DNA of 64,000 nucleotides from G963674835 sp963674835 (lineage in GTDB: Bacteria > Planctomycetota > Planctomycetia > Pirellulales > Thermoguttaceae). The notes below the pieces were generated by a model that was not told the DNA's origin, made no database searches, and saw nothing but the letters and a program-made list of their open reading frames with translations. The stretch lies in contig CAXXKC010000003.1 of assembly GCA_963674835.2 (NCBI GenBank), positions 3,286,001 through 3,350,000 on the forward strand, read 5' to 3'. The position numbers and the translations under genes are program-made. Shown piece by piece: positions 57,327-64,000 of this stretch (within the stretch, counting starts at the first letter, position 1; every line of letters starts with the position of its first letter).

Positions 57327-59537
57327 TCACTCCGTCCAGAAGGAATAGAGTTTTGCATTGCGCAGATAGAACCTCAGTCGCACGGGCTGGTTTCGTGGCA
57401 CACCGGTCGTGTCCTGCCACGAGATCGCCTGGCGGACGCTGTCGGCGCCGAGCGGCGTGCAATTGGCTTCTGTGTAGGCGAGGATCGGTTTCTGTGAATC
57501 GGCGTCGAGGATTTCCACGCGAATCTCACCGCCCTGGGCGTCGGCGTTGACGCACAGTGAGTCGCCGGCCAGCGTCAGCGGCTTGGTGACGAGGATTCCC
57601 TCTTCGCCGCCGGCATTCAGGGAAATGAAGCCATCGAGCCGCAAGGTGCCGAGGCAGAGCGAGCCGTCGGGCTTGTCGGGGTTCGCTTGGTGCAATGTGC
57701 TTCGGCCAGAGTAGTAGAACCACAGTTGGTCGCCCACGTGTATGGGATCGCCGGCATCGTCGATATTGCCGTAATCATAGCGATCTGGCTGTTTCGCGTT
57801 GGCCAGAAAGACAGAGCGGTCAGAGCGCTCCCAATGCTTCGCGTTCCGGCTGAAGACCAGTTGCACGTCGCATCGATCCGTATCGAGATGATAGATCTTC
57901 AACAACCCCACATAGACCGACTCGTAGCGGAAGATCCTCAGGGCGTACGTTTGGTCCTCGGGGCCGTCCTTCTCGTCGGTAGCGAGCATCGGGTACGTGT
58001 CGGTCCAATGGAGGAAGTCGCGGCTTTCGGCGTAACCTCGCGTTCGCTTCCCGTTGCGGAAGATCTTGCACGAGGCGATCCACTTCTGGCCGACCGGGTC
58101 CCAATGGAAGCTCGTCGAGTCGAATGCCTGGCTGACAGCGCCCGAGGACGCCTTGTTCCAGCGGACGCCGTCCGGCGAGAACATGGGAGTGAAGCCATCC
58201 ACGCGGGTCATGCCTTTGTAACGCCGCCCGGAGTCCGGATCGCGTGGATCGAAGATCGGCTTGAACGCTCGGCCCTCCCAGACCGCGGCGTTCTCCGGTG
58301 CCCCCTCGATCTTGTAGCGGTCGACCTTGCGGCGGGTCCACTGCAGACCGTCGTCCGACTCGGCCAGGCAGACGTAGGTGAGCTTCTTCTTCTGGCCTTC
58401 CGGTTCACGGATGTAGCAGCCGTACCAGGCGCGGAACGGCTTGCCGGGGCCCTCGCGAAGAACGACATTAGGCACGAGGTATCGGCAGTTCACCTCCCAA
58501 GGTAGTTCCGCCTTTAGAAGCGGATTGCGGGGATGTTTGGACAGTGGATTCAGTGTTCGTTTCAGTCCGGCGGTCGACTGGATCAGTACGTCGTCGACGA
58601 AAAGCTGCTTCTCGCGGCCGACCTCGATCGGGTACTTGATCTCCGGCAACTCGCTGCCTACCTCGCGAACGGTCTCGGCGGGCGCGGGCGTGGCGCCCGG
58701 CGGCAGCGGCTTGCCCACGCGGAAGTCGTCCCAGTAGCCCGCCCCGCACGAGTCCGACGATCCCGAGATGCCGATCGCCGCCTTGCCGATGCGGCGGTTG
58801 GGGTCGGCGTCGGCGAACCGGCCGACGAGTCGCTCGCTGCCGGGCGGACCGACCCACAATGTGACTTTCTTGCTCGCGTTGTCTCGGGCCATGATTACGC
58901 GGATCCACTCCGTTTGCTTCAGGCCGGAGACAACATTCTTCACGCGCGACTCGGCATGGGTGTCGGTCTGTATGTCCAGACGGTACTCGCCGCTTGAGGC
59001 CGATCCGTTGGCGTAGAGCATGATGCCCGCAGCGCCGCCGCCATAGCCGGCGGCCCTCCAGACGGAGAACTCGCGAAGATCGATCGGCTTGTCGGCCGTC
59101 GGCCGGTAGACGAACTCGATTACTTCGTCGTCCACCTCAGGTGCACCAAAACGTCGCAGCAGATCGATGGCAGCTCGCCGATCGCGCGTCTCGGCCACGA
59201 TGTGGGCACAACGGGTGCCGGCGAAGGCCAGGTCGCGGGAGACGATCACCATGGCGTGGGCTTCGTTGCCTTCGGGGCTGCCATCGCCCAATCGCCGTAC
59301 GCCCGCGTTTAGGTACCCGACGCCGCCGTCGATGAAGCCTTCGAAATCAATGTTCCATACGCTGCCGTCCGACCGCGGAGCGGACGTGGCCGCCCAGGTC
59401 AACGAAGGTGCCACGCAACAGACAACCAGAAGACATCGCACGAAGGAGGTTCGCACGCGAGCGGATAGGGTTGTCACCAGGCACGGCCGACCGTTTTGGC
59501 GTTCTGCGGTTCCAGTGAACGTTGGCCAGCGTTTCAT
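57327..59537 (-). CDS. Secreted LamG-like plus five-bladed propeller (GH43/32-like) protein
   Basis: 736 residues from the ATG at 59537, which opens a signal region ending near SLTWAAT. An N-terminal concanavalin-like domain (about 60-270) leads into a five-bladed propeller (about 290-640). Its motifs include QLFVDDVLIQ, HPRNPLL, FRAWYGCYIRE, DGFTPMFSPDGVRWNKA and SFHWDPVGQKWIASCKIF, as in GH32/GH43/GH117-like planctomycete proteins. The C terminus is a small beta domain. GGAG lies about ten bases upstream. It is followed after 79 bp by the DUF4838 gene, probably in one transcript. Confidence 0.82.
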   Translation of the reverse strand: MKRWPTFTGTAERQNGRPCLVTTLSARVRTSFVRCLLVVCCVAPSLTWAATSAPRSDGSVWNIDFEGFIDGGVGYLNAGVRRLGDGSPEGNEAHAMVIVSRDLAFAGTRCAHIVAETRDRRAAIDLLRRFGAPEVDDEVIEFVYRPTADKPIDLREFSVWRAAGYGGGAAGIMLYANGSASSGEYRLDIQTDTHAESRVKNVVSGLKQTEWIRVIMARDNASKKVTLWVGPPGSERLVGRFADADPNRRIGKAAIGISGSSDSCGAGYWDDFRVGKPLPPGATPAPAETVREVGSELPEIKYPIEVGREKQLFVDDVLIQSTAGLKRTLNPLSKHPRNPLLKAELPWEVNCRYLVPNVVLREGPGKPFRAWYGCYIREPEGQKKKLTYVCLAESDDGLQWTRRKVDRYKIEGAPENAAVWEGRAFKPIFDPRDPDSGRRYKGMTRVDGFTPMFSPDGVRWNKASSGAVSQAFDSTSFHWDPVGQKWIASCKIFRNGKRTRGYAESRDFLHWTDTYPMLATDEKDGPEDQTYALRIFRYESVYVGLLKIYHLDTDRCDVQLVFSRNAKHWERSDRSVFLANAKQPDRYDYGNIDDAGDPIHVGDQLWFYYSGRSTLHQANPDKPDGSLCLGTLRLDGFISLNAGGEEGILVTKPLTLAGDSLCVNADAQGGEIRVEILDADSQKPILAYTEANCTPLGADSVRQAISWQDTTGVPRNQPVRLRFYLRNAKLYSFWTE

Positions 59538-59919
59538 AATGGCTATTCTCCCGATTGCAGTCGACCGAGTCAGAGCGTGTGGTATGGTACGCTCGTCGTT
59601 CTTGGAGATGGCCAAATCGGCAATCGCCACCGGGAAGGTAGGCCCCGGCTTCTTCCGTCAGCGCCGAATGCCGGGCATTTCTGGGGACGCATACTGCGGC
59701 GTAACCTCGTGTTCCGCCGAGGCTATAGGTTGCAGCATAGCCAGCCGCAGAAGCATCCGCAACCAGATGGGCGTTTCGTTTGCATGCCGGGCGTGGGGTG
59801 GTTATCTTGGTTCGTACTTCGCTTGTATTGCGAAAACACGAGAGGGGGGTTGAGCGAAGCGAGCCCCCCTGCGATTGCCCGACCGTGACTTCTTTTCGTC
59901 CAACAAGGAGCCCCCTATC
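59538..59919. other. Divergent intergenic region with an inverted repeat
   Basis: About 380 bp between the leftward GH43/32-like gene and the rightward esterase gene, expected to hold both promoters. GGGGGGTT-GAGCGAAGCGAG-CCCCCC at 59844-59869 is a strong inverted repeat. No other feature was recognised. Confidence 0.55.
59844..59869. repeat. G6/C6 hairpin repeat
   Basis: Six G and six C residues bracket TTGAGCGAAGCGAG. It could be a REP-like unit. It lies about 50 bp before the esterase start. Its role is unknown. Confidence 0.5.
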
Positions 59920-61338
59920 GTGAAACGCCGCCTGAGTTGCTCGCTGCTGGTGTTGGTCGCTCTCGCTTGGTCTGCCGCCTTGGCGCAGGCCGATGTTCGG
60001 TTGCCGAAGATCTTTGGCGAACACATGGTTCTGCAGCAGCAAATGCCGATCCCGGTTTGGGGCTGGGCCGATCCGGGCGAGAAGGTGACGGTGACGCTGG
60101 GCGATCACTCGGCCACGGCCACGGCCTGCAAGAAGGGCAAGTGGTCGGTGAAGCTTGATCCGGTCCCCGCCGGCGGCCCTTACGAGATGAAAGTCTCGGG
60201 CAAGAACGACTTGGTGCTGAAAGACGTGCTCGTGGGCGAAGTGTGGATCTGCTCGGGGCAGTCGAACATGGGCTTCACGGTGAGCCGCGGCAACAACGCC
60301 AAGCAGGAAATCGCCGCAGCCAAGTATCCGAAGATCCGACTGTTCACGGTCGCACGCAATGCGGTGGAGAAGCCGGTTGACGACGTCACGGGAAACTGGG
60401 CGGCGTGCAGCCCCGAGACGGTTCCCGGATTCTCGGCGGCCGCCTATTTCTTCGGACGGAAGCTATACGAGGAACTCGGCCTTCCCATCGGGCTGGTGAA
60501 CACCTCCTGGGGCGGCACCCGGTGCGAGGCGTGGACGAGCAAGGAAGCGATGCAGTCGGACCCCGACTTCCAGCCGCTCTTTGAGCGCTCGAGAGTGCAA
60601 AAACTGGAGATTAGGCATCACCCCGCCGCGCTGTACAACGGCATGATCCATCCGCTGATTCCGTTTGCGATGCGCGGAGCGATCTGGTATCAGGGTGAGT
60701 CGAACGTGAGTCGCGCGGAGCAATATCGCAAGCTGTTCCCGGTCATGATCAGCGACTGGCGGAAGCGATGGGGCGAAGGCGATTTCCCCTTCTACTTCGT
60801 GCAGCTGGCACCGTACATCTACGGGAAGAACAATCCGTGCATGCTGGCCGAGTTGTGGGAAGCGCAGCTAAAGACGTTGTCGCTCCCCAACACGGGCATG
60901 GCCGTCATCACCGACATCGGCGACCTCAAAGACATCCACCCGAAGAACAAGCAGGACGTAGGCTTGCGGCTGGCACTTTGGGCGCTGGCCAAGACCTACG
61001 GCAAAGACGTGGTCTTTAGCGGCCCGCTGTACAAGGGGCTGAAGGTCGAAGGCAACAAGATCCGACTGAGCTTCGAGCATGTCGACGGCGGTTTGGTGGC
61101 CAAGGGGGGCGCGCTTAAGGATTTCACGATCGCCGGCAAGGACGACAAGTTTGTCCCGGCGGAGGCCGTGATCGACGGCGAGTCGATCGTGGTGTCGAGT
61201 CCCGAGGTGAAGCGGCCGGTGGCGGTGCGCTTCGCCTGGCGTCACGATGCGGAGCCGAATCTGTTCAACAAAACGGGCTTGCCCGCTTCACCGTTCCGGA
61301 CCGACAACTTGCCGTTGGTAACTGCCGGAGCGCGGTAG
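59920..61338 (+). CDS. Sialate O-acetylesterase (SASA family)
   Basis: 472 residues from a GTG at 59920, chosen because AAGGAG is nine bases upstream and it begins the signal peptide (KRRLSCSLLVLVALAWSAA). The family pattern is complete: ADVRLPKIFGEHMVLQQ, the nucleophile block CSGQSNMGFT (Ser115), TSWGGTRCEAW, GAIWYQGESNV and DIHPKNKQDVG with the Asp and His partners. The enzyme removes O-acetyl groups from sialic acids or other sugars; in planctomycetes other acetylated glycans are likely. It sits divergent from the sialidase-like run and 34 bp before a PHP gene. Confidence 0.94.
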   Translation: MKRRLSCSLLVLVALAWSAALAQADVRLPKIFGEHMVLQQQMPIPVWGWADPGEKVTVTLGDHSATATACKKGKWSVKLDPVPAGGPYEMKVSGKNDLVLKDVLVGEVWICSGQSNMGFTVSRGNNAKQEIAAAKYPKIRLFTVARNAVEKPVDDVTGNWAACSPETVPGFSAAAYFFGRKLYEELGLPIGLVNTSWGGTRCEAWTSKEAMQSDPDFQPLFERSRVQKLEIRHHPAALYNGMIHPLIPFAMRGAIWYQGESNVSRAEQYRKLFPVMISDWRKRWGEGDFPFYFVQLAPYIYGKNNPCMLAELWEAQLKTLSLPNTGMAVITDIGDLKDIHPKNKQDVGLRLALWALAKTYGKDVVFSGPLYKGLKVEGNKIRLSFEHVDGGLVAKGGALKDFTIAGKDDKFVPAEAVIDGESIVVSSPEVKRPVAVRFAWRHDAEPNLFNKTGLPASPFRTDNLPLVTAGAR

Positions 61339-61372
61339 GCTTGCTACCTTGCACGTCAGAGGAGGACGAGTC

Positions 61373-62668
61373 ATGGCATACCGCGTAACGAGTATCATCG
61401 TGGTCATTCTGCTGGCCGCCGGCCTTTCGACGGCGAGTTACGGCCAGGCGAAGGCGCCGCCGGTTCCCACTCTGGAAATCCTCGAGCCTGCGGGCGAGAA
61501 GGAACTGAGCGGCGAAGTGGAGGTGCTCGTCAAGGTCACGGTTCCCAAGGGAGCTTCGGCGCTGACGGTGATGTACGTCGGGCTGGGTGGATCGGATTGG
61601 ATCGAGATGAAACCGGCCGACAACGCGGACCAGTGGAAGGCGAAGATCGACACGCGGTTGGTGCCCAACGGCGTGGAGGAGCTGCGAGTGGTTACGGACA
61701 ACCGCAAGACGCGCGCGTTGCGGAAGGTAGGTATCGCCAACCCGTTGCAGGTTTACTTCGCCGACCTGCACAGCCATACGAGCTACTCCGACGGTGCTCT
61801 TACGCCCAAGGTTGCGCAACAGTACGCTCGCCAGACGGCGAAGCTCGACACCTTCTGTTTGACGGACCACCTGGAGAGCGTGGATGATGTCGAGTGGCTC
61901 GACACACGCGAGCAGGCGGAAGACGCCAATCAGGACGGGCAGTTCGTATCGTTTCCGGGCTTGGAGTGGACCAAGCGATGGGGCCACATGAACATATTCG
62001 ACCCCAAAACGCGCCTTTGGCCGTCCGACCCCGCAAAGTTCTACCAGGCACTGGCCGACGCGGGGGTGGTCGCCAAGTTCAATCATCCCGGAGACGGCAC
62101 CGAAAGCCACGGCGGCCTTGCCTACAGCGAGGTGGGGGATCGCGCCGTTCAACTTATGGAAGTGCGCCACCCGACGGAAGAGAAAGCCTACCTGCGCGCG
62201 TTGAAGCTTGGCTGGCATCTGGCTCCCGACGGCTCGGACGACACCCACTCGCCGAACTGGGGCAGCACGCGGGCATGGACGGGCGTGCTTGCGCCGGGGC
62301 TGAGCCAACGCAACATTCTGGATGCGCTGGCCAAACGCCATTGCTACTCGACGCTGGATCGCAATTGCCGTCTTCACTTCGAGGTGAACGGGGCGACGAT
62401 GGGCGACATCGTGGCGCAGCCGGCGAAGCGCGTCGACGCGCACGTGACCGTGGAAGACGCCGACCCGGACGACAAGATCGCCAAGATCGAGATATTTGAG
62501 GACGGGCAAGTCGTGGGGGCAGACGAGCCGAATGCCTCCCGACGGGAGTGGCAGACCACCTTCTCCCCCGGCGCCGGAGACCATTATTACTTCGCCAAGG
62601 TCACGCAGAGCGACGGCAATCACTTGTGGTCGGCGCCGATTTGGGTGAAAATCGAAAAAGAGCCCTGA
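61373..62668 (+). CDS. Secreted PHP-domain protein
   Basis: 431 residues. The signal peptide (YRVTSIIVVILLAAGLSTAS) ends near residue 25. A beta domain (about 30-120) precedes the PHP metal site, which begins ADLHSHTSYSDGAL. It continues with LTDHLESV, FNHPGDG and DGSDDTHSPNWGS. A C-terminal Ig-like domain binds near VEDADPDDKIAKIEIF. It is a probable metal-dependent hydrolase exported from the cell, related to DUF3604/PHP proteins; the substrate is unknown. GGAGG lies eight bases before the ATG. It follows the esterase gene closely on the same strand. Confidence 0.88.
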   Translation: MAYRVTSIIVVILLAAGLSTASYGQAKAPPVPTLEILEPAGEKELSGEVEVLVKVTVPKGASALTVMYVGLGGSDWIEMKPADNADQWKAKIDTRLVPNGVEELRVVTDNRKTRALRKVGIANPLQVYFADLHSHTSYSDGALTPKVAQQYARQTAKLDTFCLTDHLESVDDVEWLDTREQAEDANQDGQFVSFPGLEWTKRWGHMNIFDPKTRLWPSDPAKFYQALADAGVVAKFNHPGDGTESHGGLAYSEVGDRAVQLMEVRHPTEEKAYLRALKLGWHLAPDGSDDTHSPNWGSTRAWTGVLAPGLSQRNILDALAKRHCYSTLDRNCRLHFEVNGATMGDIVAQPAKRVDAHVTVEDADPDDKIAKIEIFEDGQVVGADEPNASRREWQTTFSPGAGDHYYFAKVTQSDGNHLWSAPIWVKIEKEP

Positions 62669-62907
62669 GCAACTCCTTGTGATATCAGGAGTTCTGCTCG
62701 GCTATCCCCACCGATTGACGATCCGTAGGCGATCTGTTAAGACTCGCCTGTGGGGGCGTATAGGCGCTCTGACGGCAGCCTCAAGGAAGATACCCGGCCA
62801 TGGTCCAGCAGCAAGTGCGCGTCGCACTCACCCGTAGCGTTGCTGGCGGCCTGATTCTGCAGTTCGCAAAGCGAGGTTCGCGCTTCAGATATGTGGGATG
62901 CGCTTGG

Positions 62908-63798
62908 ATGACTCGCTTATCGACCTGTTTGGTCCTCGCCGTTTGTGCAGGGCTGGGTGGCTGCGGTGCGAATGACGGCGGGGCTGGCGCCGGGGGACAC
63001 GACGTAGTACGCGTGGAAGGTTCGGACACGATGGTCAACATGGCGCAGTCGTGGGCCGAGCGCTATCACCAGGAACGCCCTTCGGTGAGTGTGCAGGTGT
63101 TGGGTGGCGGCTCGGGCGTGGGGATCGCCAGCCTCATCGACGGCAACTGCGACATTGCCGACGCAAGCCGCGTGATGAAGCCCGACGAGATTGACCGCGC
63201 GACGGCCGCTCGGGGGACGGCGCCCAAGGAAATCGAAGTCGCCTACGACGCACTGGCCGTGTTGGTCCACAAAGACAATCCGCTCGACGCCATCCACATC
63301 GACCAGTTGGCCGAGATCTTTGGCGACAGTGGAACGATCACACAGTGGTCGCAGCTCGGCGTAAAGGGACTGCCGAAGCGGTACGACAAGATCATCCGCG
63401 TAGGCCGGCAGAACAGCTCGGGAACCTATGCCTTCTTCCGGGAGGCGGTGCTCGGAAAGAAACGGGACTATAAACTGGGATCGATCGACGCCCACGGCTC
63501 GAAGGATGCCGTGCTGCTGATTGCGAAGACGCCGGGAGCCATCGGATACAGCGGCATGGGGTATATCACCAAGGACGTCAAGGCGTTGAAAATCTATGGG
63601 CGCGACGGCAAGCAGGCGATCGCCGCCACGGTGGCCAACGCGCGGAACGGGACTTATCCGCTGAGGCGGTCGCTGCAACTCTATACGATCGGAGAGCCGA
63701 CCGGCGCAATCGGCAAGTACGTTGACTGGATCCTGTCGCCGAAGGGGCAGGCCATCGTGTTGGACCAAGGTTACGTACCGGTGCTGGACCATGAGTGA
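62908..63798 (+). CDS. pstS: Phosphate-binding lipoprotein PstS
   Basis: 296 residues. The lipobox is LGGC after TRLSTCLVLAVCAG. The mature start HDVVRVEGSDTMVNMAQSWAERY and GGGSGVGIASLIDGNCDIADASR are PstS phosphate-loop motifs. GRQNSSGTYAFFREAVLG is the conserved SSGT block, and GAIGYSGMGY completes the binding site. It captures phosphate for the Pst ABC importer. The ATG at 62908 opens the signal; the frame extends 36 codons upstream. Its last eight bases overlap the start of pstC. No Pho box was identified in the region before it. Confidence 0.93.
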   Translation: MTRLSTCLVLAVCAGLGGCGANDGGAGAGGHDVVRVEGSDTMVNMAQSWAERYHQERPSVSVQVLGGGSGVGIASLIDGNCDIADASRVMKPDEIDRATAARGTAPKEIEVAYDALAVLVHKDNPLDAIHIDQLAEIFGDSGTITQWSQLGVKGLPKRYDKIIRVGRQNSSGTYAFFREAVLGKKRDYKLGSIDAHGSKDAVLLIAKTPGAIGYSGMGYITKDVKALKIYGRDGKQAIAATVANARNGTYPLRRSLQLYTIGEPTGAIGKYVDWILSPKGQAIVLDQGYVPVLDHE

Positions 63799-64000
63799 GC
63801 TCGACGGGCAAAGCAAAGTCCAGCAGCGATCAGGCCGTACGTCGGACCTGATCCCGCGGCTCTTGCATCGCTCGGAATGGCTGATGGAGTGGCTCATCCG
63901 CCTCTGCGGGTACAGCGCCATCTTCTTCGTGTTCGCCATTTTCTTCTTCGTGGTGCGCGAAGCGTGGCCCATGCTCTTCGGCAAGCTGAACTTCATCGAG
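63791..64000 (+). CDS. pstC: Phosphate ABC permease PstC, N-terminal part
   Basis: 70 residues before the window ends. An ATG inside the end of pstS (TGGACCATGAGTGA) starts MSELDGQSKVQQ. A long cytoplasmic leader precedes the first membrane span (GYSAIFFVFAIFFFVVREAW). Position right after pstS identifies it as pstC rather than pstA; the sequence seen would fit either. Confidence 0.8.
   Translation, partial: MSELDGQSKVQQRSGRTSDLIPRLLHRSEWLMEWLIRLCGYSAIFFVFAIFFFVVREAWPMLFGKLNFIE

Overview
The window is GC-rich bacterial chromosome and almost certainly comes from a planctomycete, probably near the Pirellulales; the order is an inference. The signs are three secreted Cys-type sulfatases, two Tat-exported Gfo/Idh/MocA oxidoreductases, a PEP-CTERM protein, a diheme HZS-alpha-like protein, several large secreted beta-helix, propeller and (alpha/alpha)6 proteins, and loosely packed genes on both strands. 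No prophage, CRISPR array, rRNA or replication origin was seen.

Layout. 1-7527 (minus): pyruvate dehydrogenase genes aceE and aceF (aceF runs off the left edge), a secreted Ala-rich protein, a GNAT acetyltransferase, and a Nudix hydrolase coupled by an ATGA overlap to a polytopic membrane protein. 8029-11393: a sugar-type binding lipoprotein, tRNA-Ala(CGC), a 103-bp miniature transposable element and a complete IS. 11483-25847: sulfatases, oxidoreductases, a CBS-domain protein, a methyltransferase gene broken by a second copy of the miniature element, a DUF423 protein, a secreted serpin, a PEP-CTERM protein and a two-domain polyphosphate:AMP phosphotransferase. 25891-27553: a remnant patch with a palindromic repeat, an internally deleted REP-associated transposase, an ankyrin protein and two possible micro-membrane proteins. 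27554-41154: the diheme protein, a zinc-ribbon protein, glycosidase-fold proteins, GNAT, YhhN, DinB-like, beta-helix and NRAMP-like genes. 41554-48776: a lipid-flavoured cluster of an Aur1-like PAP2 protein overlapping a PlsC/permuted-NlpC fusion, a PEP-synthase/rifampin-phosphotransferase-like enzyme and a second PAP2 phosphatase. 48968-62668: secreted PHP esterases, beta-helix, sialidase-like, DUF4838 and GH43/32-like proteins and a sialate O-acetylesterase, which look like a polysaccharide-degrading region. 62908-64000: pstS and the start of pstC.

The main discovery is a 103-bp palindromic element (99-bp core plus flanking TA dinucleotides) present three times with one base change or less from copy 1. 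Removing 101 bp from the second copy restores a 231-residue methyltransferase whose SAM motif I it splits. Removing 101 bp from the third copy restores a perfectly spaced Shine-Dalgarno sequence in front of the sialidase-like gene. Both reconstructions support TA target duplication of the IS630/Tc1-mariner type and recent movement. No matching transposase lies in the window.
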